This document shows, piece after piece, positions 8,284 through 17,258 of a stretch of 18,421 nt of DNA. This DNA comes from Rodentolepis nana (taxonomy: Eukaryota; Platyhelminthes; Cestoda; Cyclophyllidea; Hymenolepididae). The first letter of the stretch is position 1. Each line of letters begins with the position of its first letter. The notes under the pieces are model-generated. The model did not search any database and was not told the DNA's origin. It saw only the letters and a program-made list of their open reading frames with translations. The translations under genes and the position numbers were made by a program. The stretch lies in contig UZAE01000774.1 in NCBI GenBank assembly GCA_900617975.1, positions 1 through 18,421 of the forward strand, written 5' to 3'.

Positions 8284-8851
8284 AATTGTAAACTCGATTG
8301 GAGAAAAAAACGGGGTAAATGGAGAAAGGGAACACGGGAAAGGGGACACAAGAATCGAGCGTTTCCACCACCAATCTTATAGTCACCATACCCCTAGGAT
8401 TTTACAGATGAAATCCAAATAATTGAGAAGGAGGCAAGGGCAAATCCCTGTACTCAAAACATTGAAAGAAAATTTTGATTGGAAGTCAGTTAAATTCGAC
8501 AAATTTCGAAATTTAATCCTTAAGTTCCTGTCAGAGACCTTTACGTACTTGATCATCACGGTGAGGTCAGAGGTAATATAATTCATCTGATCAGTTTTTT
8601 TTCTATTTTGGTCCATTTTATCTCTACTGCTAGGCAGAGTGCCGATTTCTATTCTGAATTTCAATTGTGCAATCTGATTGAACGATCTGGTGATCTATTT
8701 TAAATGTAGTTGAACCACCTGTTTACAAAATCGTGGATACTTATTTCAACCGCTATTCAAATTTCAGAATTGCGGACATTCATTGCAAACTACTGTCAAA
8801 TGCTCAAGTTCTCTAACCTGTAATTTGGAACGATTTAGAGTCCCAATTGCT

Positions 8852-9124
8852 CTAATCTACAGTACAAGTGGAAATAATTGCTCCAATGGAATGTTGTCTA
8901 AGCGATGGAAAGTTTGCCTTCTCGTTAGTGCTCATTGTTCCTCCTACTGATCTCAGAAATCGTGACCTCTTCTTGGTTATTTCAAGCCTACCGTAAGGGT
9001 CCACACACCTTAAATCTATGAGGTTGGACTCCTTCACGAGATTTCCTGCATCCAAGAGCGTATTTCTAATGCCTCTCTTAAAATTTAAGCGTGACCTCCA
9101 GAATTCCCCACCCCCTTCCCCAAA
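8852..9124 (-). other. Unassigned open frame, 90 codons
   Basis: Stop-to-stop open frame on the host gene's strand, inside the 5.9-kb intron. The peptide is hydrophilic and mixed in composition, with segments NLIDLRCVDPYGRLEITKK and SVGGTMSTNEKANFPSLRQ, unlike the AT-driven low-complexity frames around it. Possible donors inside it are AAG/GTGTGT and ACG/GTAGGC; acceptors are weak, and the phases I can construct do not fit the flanking exons. It could be a mobile-element remnant, an alternative exon or chance. I do not recognise the family. Confidence 0.18.
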
Positions 9125-9527
9125 TTAGCGGCAACAGTTGATGTAATTTGCATATGAATTGTCTTGTTACTCAAGAGGAATACTTTGATTAAAAAATAAT
9201 AATAAATAAAATAAAAGCCACTTAAGGGTATGAGATAAGAAAGCAGTTAGGAATTTTTCCCTTAATTCAAAAAAAGAGGAACATTTAATTCATTAACTTT
9301 CACTCCCAAATCGATAATTACTCAGTTTTAATTTAACAATCAATAATTTGCCTGTATACTCCATATCCGATATTATTTGTGTTAGATGCAAACGTGAGGT
9401 TATTGTTTATCTCTCACACTTTTGATATGTTGTTTGCTGTCAATAATTTGAATTTACTAGTCACTAACTAGCAATTATAACTGAAGAAAGTATTCACAAT
9501 TTTTGTTCAACATTATACCCCATTTGT

Positions 9528-9600
9528 GGGGTGAGTGATAGACTCACCTCCACGTGGTTCACCCTGGGCAACGCATACGCATACGGCAAAAAAGTCAATT
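9528..9600 (+). ncRNA. HDV-like ribozyme, copy 5 (with compensatory P1 change)
   Basis: P1 is GGGGUGA (9528-9534) with UCACCCU (9559-9565). Position 7 is A-U here, U-G in most copies and C-G in copy 3, so both strands changed together and pairing was kept. GGGCAAC and the catalytic C (9587) are intact. P4 has one C-A mismatch and P2 has two mismatches or weak ends (CUC and CAAUU variants), so the copy is slightly decayed. Confidence 0.8.
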
Positions 9601-9845
9601 AACCAGCAGTTGACTTCTCACTTCAAACTACCATGACTCCACTTTGTGTCAAATTCGACCACTTCCCCAGTACTCATCTTACCTTTTTCTCTTCCTCTGT
9701 GTCTGCCTCTTTTACATTTGCACTCTTCTGTTCCCCCCCCCCTCTCGAATGTTTCATTTTGATGTTCCTTCCCTCTTTGAAGCCCGAAGTCAGCTAAAGG
9801 GCTAATGATAACTACCAAAACGCCTGCCATTTGAAATAAATAAAG
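9528..9845 (+). mobile_element. SINE-like retroelement with 5' HDV-like ribozyme, copy 5
   Basis: Begins GGGGTGAGTGATAGAC and ends GCCATTTGAAATAAATAAAG, bounded by an 11-bp duplication accccatttgt (9517-9527) and accccattcgt (9846-9856) with one mismatch. It has the full ribozyme, body and tail. It shares AGTCAATT in the P2 3' strand with copy 6 (14001), suggesting a common subfamily. Antisense to the host gene. Confidence 0.9.
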
Positions 9846-10074
9846 ACCCCATTCGTGAAATTTAGATATCTAATTGCGTTGCGCTTTGCAGTGTGAAAGT
9901 GTAAGCAAAACATAGGAGATATGAATTCAGGGTCAAATTGCTGATAAATAGTTCAAAAACAGAGGAAAATGTCGACTTAATGTTGAATGGGAATCTTAAA
10001 ATTCAATTTGTTGATTTTTTTTTAAATAGTGAAGAAAGCAAAATCTTTACTTTTGAAGTAACTCAAAAACGTAC

Positions 10075-10348
10075 TCTGAGTTCCAGTCCATTTCTTTGAA
10101 TTGTATATTCATCTGCACCGTGTTTTGCATGACCCGAGGAATCCTGATTACCAGTAAACGCTGAGAAGACATTGAGTAGAGCAGATGCTGACTGGACAAC
10201 CGTGGAAGCAGAAATTTGTGGAATATCACTAGGTGTTTGGCCTCGAAGTGGCCGATAATTTTTTATACTCATTTGACGTTGAGTCTGAAGGTCTAGGAGG
10301 GTTTCAACAGAACGAAGAAAGTTTTCCGAACTCACTTCCTCCTTCGAT
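10075..10348 (-). CDS. 274-bp exon: GAIN-like subdomain A core
   Basis: Acceptor TTTATCTCTTTAG precedes base 10348 and donor AGA/GTACGT follows base 10075. One base completes a Glu codon from the previous exon, then 91 codons are open; both other frames stop early. Recognisable segments, in order: ENFLRSVETLLD (helix), STVVQSASALLNVFSAF (helix), and EYTIQRNGLELR at the end. The pattern F-x-x-(S/A)-V-E-x-L-L, then an ALL helix, then (T/P)-x-x-N-x-x-L-x-(V/R) is that of latrophilin-type GAIN subdomain A. It ends on a codon boundary, matching the 4079-4154 exon. Assignment to an adhesion GPCR is by eye and needs a profile search; polycystin-1-like proteins also carry GAIN domains. Confidence 0.78.
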
Positions 10349-10922
10349 CTAAAGAGATAAATACGCGCACAACATCTTTAGTTGGAACAGTAAATTTTTT
10401 ATTTAGAAACTTCAATCACTTCTTCCTAACACATTCATTGTTCCTAATCTACAATAAAAGTTTTTTTTTCTGTAAATCGAATAGTTCATTCCGTATGCAT
10501 TTTCATACTTTTGAAAAGACGCTCACTTGGCATTTTCCCCAAAAATATTTTCTCCACCAGTCACATTTGGCAATTCGAAAAATGGAATTAAAATATAAAT
10601 ATATTTTTAAACTTAAGGTGAATTAAATCGTTTTCTTAGTTCGCAAAAATGGCTTCTTTTTATATGCTTTGGCCTGCTTTATTACTTTACCCTACGCTCA
10701 TAAAGAATAAGTTTCTTTAGTGTAGTGATACTACTTAAATGGTTGTGTTTAAGTAATACACGTAAAACATTAAGTAAGTTTAATCTGGTGTAAAATTTTG
10801 ATGCATGAGGTTGACATTGCGTCATACTGCCTCTTAGGTTCTTAAATGTCCTTTATAATATTTAATTTTTGTGGATAAATACTTGCTCGTTTTATTACGA
10901 TCATACTTTGAAATGAGCTTAC
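10349..10922 (-). other. 574-bp intron
   Basis: Phase-2 intron with donor GTAAGC and acceptor CTCTTTAG on the minus strand. It is AT-rich, without a recognised element apart from a short inverted repeat TACTTAAA/TTTAAGTA (10732-10755). Confidence 0.6.
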
Positions 10923-11056
10923 TCAAATAGAGATGGAGATGTTCGATGGACATTCGCCTTTGTGACATTGCTGAAAGCTTGGATCCATTCATTCGAATTT
11001 TGCCATAGAAGAGGAATCGATTTTTGTACCAAGTAAGTCAAATTTTTATCTGTGGA
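10923..11056 (-). CDS. 134-bp exon of the GAIN-domain receptor gene
   Basis: Acceptor CAACTTTTTCAG before base 11056, donor TTTGA/GTAAGC after base 10923. Phase 0 in, phase 2 out, 44 open codons. The leading GA joins A of the next exon to give Glu. The peptide begins STDKNLTYLVQKSIPLLWQ and continues with NEWIQAFSNVTK, an amphipathic helical stretch with two sequons (NLT, NVT), compatible with the first helices of GAIN subdomain A. Phase agreement with both neighbours is the strongest support. The intron before it (11057-11135) is only 79 bp. Confidence 0.8.
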
Positions 11057-11135
11057 CTGAAAAAGTTGAAATTATCGATTTTATCAAGGTAGACACTTCA
11101 TAATTCAATGGCCTAATTAACTGCCATTGACTTAC

Positions 11136-11191
11136 TGCCTTTCTAATGAGCAAGTCCACATCAACAGGGGCGAATGATGTCGAAGGAGTAC
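11136..11191 (-). CDS. 56-bp exon upstream of the GAIN region
   Basis: Donor GGCA/GTAAGT after base 11136 is excellent. The acceptor chosen, TTTTTCACTTTGAAG before base 11191, has a good pyrimidine run but A at -3. Phase 1 in, phase 0 out; the peptide is (S)TPSTSFAPVDVDLLIRKA. Joined to the 14371-14560 exon, the split codon AGT gives Ser. The same frame stays open upstream, so an alternative acceptor ACAAG before base 11240 would lengthen the exon while keeping the phase. The neighbouring 79-bp intron ties it firmly to the 10923-11056 exon. Confidence 0.65.
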
Positions 11192-14000
11192 CTTCAAAGT
11201 GAAAAACATGATAAGGCGAAATAATTTCACAGGAAAATAAAGCTTGTATTATGTGACAAATTCCCAAATTTGGGGTATTAAAATTCACAATTGGAAAGTT
11301 AAACAATGAACTTTAAGTTCTCATCACAAGGAACTAGAAGTTATTTAATTGTAAATACCCTGTTAAGAGGTAAGAATATTTAGATTTAAAATGTTTGTGT
11401 GGTTTTTGATTGAATCGGTGGCACTTAACAGGTTTGGGAATTGATATATGCTCTCCCATGGAAAAGGAAACCCTACGAATTCCACACTCCGCAAAACTTC
11501 TTGCCTAAATAATAAATGCACAACTTTCACCCAAATTCAACCTAAACTTTTGATTAATATTTTTATAAAGGATTAAACTAATTTCTTCAGGAAATTATGA
11601 ATAGAGTTTCCACTACTTAAAGTAGTTGTTAAAATTGAGTGTAAATATGGCAATTGTATGCGAATGGTGGGGAAAAATAAAGGAATATGTATACACTTTT
11701 AACGGGATCAATAGCCTTCAGAACAAGTGACCAGGCTCTAATTGAAGGAATGCTATCTGAAAGAGTTTGACACAAAATTCCATCTGAATCTCTTCAAAAA
11801 GGAGATTTCGAAAAAGCCCAAGGACGCATCTACTTCCTATTCAAATAACAAATCAGTAAAAATCCTGGAACAAAAGATGAAATTCTACTACCCCCTCTCC
11901 CCAAATTAAGTCCACGCGTCGAACGCATCGCATAATTTGAATATTCCAATGTTTCGCATAATTAAACTTATTAAAATAAGCGAAATTGTATCCAAGTCGT
12001 ATCATCGATCGTTTCATCAATAAGACATAAGCATGGAGGTTGCAAACCCAATAATCAATAATCTAGGTTGACGGATCTTCAAATTCGAACTTCATAACAG
12101 TAGTGCGAGGTGTATAGAAAGCCGACAAGTTAAGAAAGTTATAATTCGAATTAATCCAAGAACTTATTGCCCTTGGACCATTCATCTCTTTCTTCCCAAT
12201 ATAAAAATGCTCAAAAAAGTGAATGCGAACTCATGAGAAATGATAAAAAAATGACATAAAATTGTCCAGAAGTCAGCAAGGATATTTCCAATTACAATTT
12301 GTGCTTTAACTTCGAGAAATTTTCGCCAAGTTTTAATTTTACTATATGGAGTATAAGTGGGGGGGGATAAAGGTGATTAAGAAGGACATTGAGATGGCTT
12401 AATGAATATACCTTAAATGAAACTGTTGTCTCTTAATCATGGAGAACAACGTTTGTAAAATCTGGCGGCAAATCGATTTTCAAAAATCAATTGTCTCAGA
12501 TCATTTTATGGCTTTAAGTGAGGCCATTGAGGGGCTAGTACAGGTCGGATAGAATCAACTATGCAATATCAGGTGATTTTGTGCCCTCGTTATGCAAATT
12601 ATCTGCTCAAATCATTACCATATGCAGGAATCAGTTGTCCATCGGATTGTTACGCTCTGTAAGAACAATTTATCGATTTTTCCCTAAAATTAATTATACA
12701 GCGTGATGCAGAAATTCGACTACTTAAATTTGTATTTAAGTAACAGAAAATAGTAATGAAAGATCGAAGAGAAAGAGTATTGCAGAATTGCCTAACATTA
12801 ATGGACTGGCAAATGTATCATTTCCACTTCTAAATTCACAAAATAATTTAAATAGAAGACCCGGACTAGACGGAAATTGCAATGAAGTCATCATTTTAGC
12901 AAATGAATTCATAGTACCAATGCAATGCCATTTTTTCGAGTAAATACAGATCGTATCTATTGTCTCCAATCATCTGAGCTCGTACTTGCAAAAAAAACAA
13001 CAATTCACTTGGACAAATGGTTGCAGTTTCGTTTCATACGAAGTGAGCAAATAATTCACTCAAATAATAAGTGTATAGCTCCCCTTCACAACGACATTTA
13101 CACAGCTTTGTTTAATTAATCTGTCATTGCAACGAAATTTCGGTAAATTAACGAAGAATAAATAGGAGGGAGAAAGACCGGAGAATTTATAAAAAGGTTT
13201 CTGGCGCATCAATGGCTTAAGTTGCCATCAGACTATTTATTGATTTCCAATGTTCACTTAAAGTACTTTTGCCAAATCGAACTAACTTATTGCCTGTAAA
13301 TTTAAATTTTATCGACTGGGGTCATTTTAGCTGAGTATAGGAGGGGATGAGGAGGGGGGGGGGTTTATTACGTTCTCTGAATGAATTCGAATTGAGTCTT
13401 TAACCAATCTTGGAAAACGACATCACATAAAACTACTCGAAAATTTATTTTTTTTAATTCATTTCTGTCAAATTGGTGGACTTATTTGATAACAATATGA
13501 TCTTTACGCTGGATCATCAGTAGTAAATAAACCGCTCCAGACAACCTGGAATTATGACGACTTTAGATCATAACGAAATAGTTTATACCAGACTAAGCGT
13601 GCTAAATTATTCATAAGATATAAACTCAGATTTTTGCACACCCACAGGAGAAGTGGATTAACTATCTTCCTGATCTTATTAAAAGAGCCTGAATCCCAAT
13701 TATCAGAAGAGAGAAATACTCTGGCGACACCATCAACCAATTTCTAAACGGTTCAATTTCGGTGAATTCATTTTGAACTAAATTAGTAAATGCAAAAAAC
13801 TGAAAATCGATATCTATCGACATTTTTATTTAATTATCTCTGAACTAAGCCTCAACTAAATGGAAGTTCAAAAGATCTAATTAAATGATGAGAAATCGAT
13901 ATTCTTGCGATCAAGGTGAGTTGATGCGAAGAGAAGTATATATGCGAGCATACCTTTTAAAGAATAAGGCATGCATTGAACAGAAATAATATCTGATTGA

Positions 14001-14073
14001 GGGATGTGCGGTAGACTTACCTCCACGTGGTGCACCCTGGGCAACGTATATTCATACGGCAAAAAAGTCAATT
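14001..14073 (+). ncRNA. HDV-like ribozyme, copy 6
   Basis: P1 GGGAUGU with GCACCCU has one A-C mismatch at position 4. P2 GGUAGACUU with AAGUCAAUU has one A-A mismatch in nine pairs. P3, loop UCCACGU, GGGCAAC, P4 (CGUAU/AUACG) and the catalytic C at 14060 are intact. Confidence 0.75.
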
Positions 14074-14323
14074 AACCGGCAGTTGACTTCTCACTTCAAA
14101 CTACCACGACCCCCCCCCCTGGTTGTCATATTCGGCCCCTTCCACAGTACTCACCTTACCTTTTTCTCTACCTTTGTGTTTGTCTGCCTCTTTTAAATCT
14201 GTGAATCGCTCTTCTGATCCCCACTCCTCGACTTTCTGCTACTTTGATGAACCTTCCTCCTATGAAGCCCGAAGTCAGCTAAATTGCTAATGATAACTAT
14301 CATAACGCCTGCCATTTGAAATA
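14001..14323 (+). mobile_element. SINE-like retroelement with 5' HDV-like ribozyme, copy 6
   Basis: Bounded by a perfect 13-bp duplication aatatctgattga at 13988-14000 and 14324-14336. It begins GGGATGTGCGGTAGAC and ends GCCATTTGAAATA. Ribozyme, body (with a C-run near 14110) and LINE-type tail are all present. The insertion ends about 50 bp from the donor of the 14371-14560 exon, and is antisense to that gene. Confidence 0.92.
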
Positions 14324-14370
14324 AATATCTGATTGACTGTCCCATATGCATATTAAACAAGTCGACTCAC

Positions 14371-14560
14371 TGTGCTCGTATATTCCATATTTCGAGGAAG
14401 CGTCAATTAGGCGTGACTCCATTTCACTTCTGCATTTCGGTCCAAACGGTGAGTCGATACAATCCATCGGTCCAAGGGGACAGAAATGGTGACCTTCGTT
14501 TGCCGTCAACTCACATGTTCCAATACCGTCCAATTCCACAGTGGACGGTGGGTAGAATCT
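14371..14560 (-). CDS. 190-bp cysteine-rich (EGF-like) exon
   Basis: Acceptor GGTCTCACTTGTAG before base 14560 and donor CACA/GTGAGT after base 14371. Phase 0 in, phase 1 out, 63 open codons. The peptide starts RFYPPSTVELDGIGTCELT and contains FCPLGPMDCIDSPFGPKC. Spacing C-x8-C with a Gly (CIDSPFGPKC) resembles the last disulfide loop of an EGF-like module, and four cysteines fall within about 28 residues. Codon usage and composition are clearly coding-like. The phase fits the 11136-11191 exon, so it likely encodes ectodomain upstream of the GAIN region; a hormone-receptor-type module is an alternative. Cysteine count is incomplete for a full EGF, so neighbouring exons may supply the rest. 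Confidence 0.75.
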
Positions 14561-14938
14561 CTACAAGTGAGACCAGGAAGTGATGAGCCGATTGTTAGAA
14601 TTACAAATGGTTTCGGGCATAAAATACGCCTAACAGCAGCAATTTAGTTGACATTTTCCACTCTGTTCAAGGACTTCTTTTTCATTTTGCTGTTGTTTTT
14701 TTGGTTACTTCTCGTGCCGAACAGGCATAGGTGTAGTTTAAAGTCCAGTGGTTTCTTTTTTCTCTCTACATTTCTCTCACAGCACAATTTGTTGCTGTTA
14801 ATGGAAAGTCAATGTTCCATTCGTGAGTTAATCGGGCGGAATTTATTTTAAATTTGCTGTGAAGTTAACAAAATTGGGACATAATCTCAGTTAACAACTA
14901 ATTTAAATTCCAATATTCCGCGACAGGAGGCCTTTTTT
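14561..14938 (+). other. Non-coding stretch upstream of the EGF-like exon
   Basis: AT-rich and pyrimidine-rich sequence between the acceptor of the 14371-14560 exon and the LINE 3' end. Nothing recognisable. Confidence 0.5.
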
Positions 14939-14951
14939 AACTTTTAAAAGG

Positions 14952-15213
14952 CAAAACATCTTCACAGATTGGGACTATACACTCAATCCATATGCCCCCT
15001 ATGTAACCTACAGGAGGAAATGGAGAAGACCCACCTGATTCGGTGTCCAGCCCTAAAGACAAGGACGGAAAGCCAAAGATACTGGGAAGCAAGAAGACGG
15101 CTAATGAAATGCTATTAATTAACCGCTATAAATTTACCCCTCACCAATGGGGGAAGCTGAAGTCAAAGTTTAAGGGCTAGTGATAAATATCACAAAGCCT
15201 GCCGTTTGAAAAA
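14952..15213 (+). mobile_element. 5'-truncated LINE 3' end, plus strand
   Basis: Bounded by a perfect 13-bp duplication aacttttaaaagg at 14939-14951 and 15214-15226. It contains the last 54 codons of ORF2, a short C-rich spacer, GGGGGAAGCTGAAGTC and the tail AAAGCCTGCCGTTTGAAAAA. The tail matches copy 3 and the SINE-like copies. 5' truncation is typical of LINE insertions; no ribozyme is present because the 5' end was lost. Confidence 0.93.
14954..15118 (+). pseudogene. LINE ORF2 C-terminus with CPLC...H..C zinc-knuckle motif
   Basis: Fifty-four codons and TAA. Recognisable parts are KHLHRLGLY, CPLCNLQEEMEKTHLIRC and SQRYWEARRRLMKCY. The arrangement HRLGL, then C-x2-C, then H-L-x2-C is the C-terminal metal-binding segment common downstream of the reverse transcriptase in many APE-type LINEs. 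The frame is undamaged over this length, suggesting a recent source. It cannot function alone because everything upstream is missing. Clade cannot be fixed from this piece. Confidence 0.88.
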
Positions 15214-15226
15214 AACTTTTAAAAGG

Positions 15227-16915
15227 AATAAAGCCTTATAAGGAAGTTGATATTAAAGGAAGCACAAAAATCAGCAATAATTAAATGTAATAACTTTCTA
15301 TTAATAAAGACAGTTTTTGCTCTGAGTAAGCGCAACTTTAAAACACTTCCGACAATTTAACATTCCTAGCCCCTCTAAGCACTGCATTATCAGAAATTTC
15401 GGCGAATTGATATCATGCTGGTTCATTTCACCACCTCAATCTTTGGAATAAAACGAGGTGTTGCACCAAAAACCATCAACAGTTATAAGCATCAACCAAG
15501 AAGAGGATTACTTATGAGATTTGAACACTGCAACGTGGAATGCCCATCGGGTGAATGGACTTCCATTTATAGGCAAAATTAACAGAGAAAACTCTGAGTA
15601 TAACGCAGATCTTAAATCGCAAATGTAAATATTCGGGATTAATTTCCATCTCCTAAGTGACCAATCAAGTAAAAATATTTCCGAAGCCAAAACGTATTGT
15701 ATTTTTTTCAGAGCCAAAATCTTATTGCCTCACTGTTAATCAAAATATTAAAAGACGTATATCATTTTTTTGCCGGTTTCACTAGATTATAAACTTCTCA
15801 TTAAAGTGCTCTAACAAACTTCACACTTTATTAAAACAATATAAACTTTGAAAAAGTCGTGGAAGGTGTAAAACTAATAACATTTCCATTGGTTAAATCC
15901 AGCAACTTACACGGTCAAAGTAAAAAGATGCGTCGAATAGCTTCACAGATTAGTCAATTTAAGTGATGAACTCTGAACATCGCGAACGTGAACTCACTTA
16001 GAGACAACCGAACTGTAGAAACCAATTCCAGAAATCAAATGAGGCCCTATTCTACACCTTTACTCCAGTTCTTCAATGCTTGATGGACTGTTGACAGTTC
16101 CTCTTGCTTATTTAATCCCGTTTTCCATTAACCTCGAGTAGTAGTTGTGGAAATGCCAGTTAATGTGGCTTGAGGCACCTCGTTTCGAACATGACGTGGA
16201 AAATCTACGTCATTGGACTGATCCATTCAAAGGACTTGAAATCTAGTTGGCGGATCGAGAGTGTGAAAATGAAAAACCATAGCCCAAAATTGAGTATGCC
16301 TCTCTATGTTATGGCATTATCCGTTAAGAATAATGAGCATTGGAAACACCAACAAATCCATGATACAAACTCACTGACATAACCGTCAACTCCATTGAAA
16401 TAGCACATCTCACTTACTCTAAAATTACAATGCATTTAATCAACCCCCCCCCCCACCACCACCACAAAAGACGTAATTTCTATTAACTGAAAAGAGACAT
16501 TGTCACAGTATTAAACCTCGAGACACATTTAATGAAAATTTCATCGAAAAGTCGTCAAAAAAGGGCCTTTCTTCTGAAGAAATTTAATTCCAACTTGACT
16601 ATCACCAACAGGTCTAAAACAGTTGAGAGAACCAAAGCATGCTAACTTCGGTGACTTTGAACGGAAGTTGATTAATCGCCTTCCAGTGAATTGAACTTGT
16701 TGCGCAAAATGAGGAGAATGTTGAAAAGTAAATCGGAAGAAGTAGGAACGGAAGACTAATTCTCATACTATTGAAGCGACTAAATTGAAAAGTTGTTCTG
16801 GTCATTCTTGGCAAATTTAATTCACAGGCTCACATGGTGATCTTAAGTCTTCATCAGCATTGAAGATAAGGTAACAAATAGTTGGAAAAATTGATTTTCA
16901 TACGTTTTCTTCTTA
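15227..16915 (+). other. Non-coding stretch with weak exon candidates and a C11 tract
   Basis: Mostly AT-rich unique sequence. Contains a C11 run followed by CCA repeats (16444-16463). Two very short minus-strand segments with acceptable donors (15911-15940 and 16375-16418) are discussed elsewhere and not called as exons. No retroelement tail or head recognised. Confidence 0.45.
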
Positions 16916-16923
16916 GTAAAAAA

Positions 16924-16996
16924 GGGAGTCTGCGATAGACTTACCTCCACGTGGTGCACCCTGGGCAACGTATACTCATACGGCTAAAAAGTCTAT
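16924..16996 (+). ncRNA. Decayed HDV-like ribozyme, copy 7
   Basis: P3, its loop, GGGCAAC, P4 (CGUAU/AUACG) and P2 (GAUAGACUU/AAGUCUAUU) are intact, and the catalytic C at 16984 remains. The 5' strand of P1 is disrupted (GGGAGUC against GCACCCU), and the C is followed by U rather than A. Probably inactive through loss of P1. Confidence 0.7.
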
Positions 16997-17250
16997 TGAC
17001 TGGCAGTTGACTTCTGACCTCAAACTACCATCACCCCACTGTATGTCATATTTGACTTCTTCCACAGTACTCATCTCACCTTTTCTCTACCTTTGTGTCT
17101 GCCTCTTTTACATCTTTAAAACACTCTTCAGTTCCCCCCCTGTTGACTTTTTCAATTTGATGTTCCTTCTCCTCTCTGCGAAATCTGAAGTCAACTAAAG
17201 GGCTAATGATAACTATTACAACGCCTAACATTTAATATAAATAAATCTAT
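16924..17250 (+). mobile_element. SINE-like retroelement with 5' HDV-like ribozyme, copy 7
   Basis: Begins GGGAGTCTGCGATAGAC and ends CCTAACATTTAATATAAATAAATC, with the standard body and tail. A weak duplication gtaaaaaa lies at 16916-16923 and 17251-17258; it is A-rich and short, so the boundary is less certain than for other copies. Same orientation as the others. Confidence 0.87.
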
Positions 17251-17258
17251 GTAAAAAA

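Larger units (their letters stand above)
4155..10074 (-). other. Large intron between the 10075-10348 and 4079-4154 exons
   Basis: A 5.9-kb phase-0 intron (donor GTACGT, acceptor TTTTCAG). It holds an internally deleted LINE (4833-5201), SINE-like copies at 6221-6545 and 9528-9845, a G-run cluster (5624-5654), a G10 tract (8274-8283) and an unassigned open frame (8852-9124). Stretches 5217-5623, 5655-6206, 6560-8273 and 8284-8851 show no feature I can support. Confidence 0.55.
11192..14370 (-). other. 3.2-kb intron between the EGF-like exon and the GAIN-region exons
   Basis: Phase-1 intron, donor GTGAGT. It contains SINE-like copy 6 (14001-14323), G8 and G10 tracts (12359-12366, 13354-13363) and an inverted repeat TACTTAAAT/ATTTAAGTA (12721-12742). 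I found no other exon with compatible phase, but phase-1-symmetrical exons could be hidden here. Otherwise AT-rich with nothing recognisable. Confidence 0.5.

Noticed and set aside
8383..8664. Minus-strand open frame with NLRIKFRNLSNLTDFQSK, considered as an exon of the host gene.
   Set aside because: Candidate acceptor CTGACAG and donor GTACAG give phases that do not match the flanking phase-0 exons; evidence is too weak.
9618..9830. Minus-strand open frame across the body of SINE-like copy 5.
   Set aside because: Antisense translation of the pyrimidine-rich body gives a low-complexity Glu/Lys/Gly-rich peptide; not a gene.
16375..16418. 44-bp minus-strand segment with acceptor ATTTTAG and donor TCA/GTGAGT encoding VSEMCYFNGVDGYV.
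   Set aside because: Very short, and phases 2 to 1 do not fit the other candidate exons; splice-like sites of this kind occur by chance.
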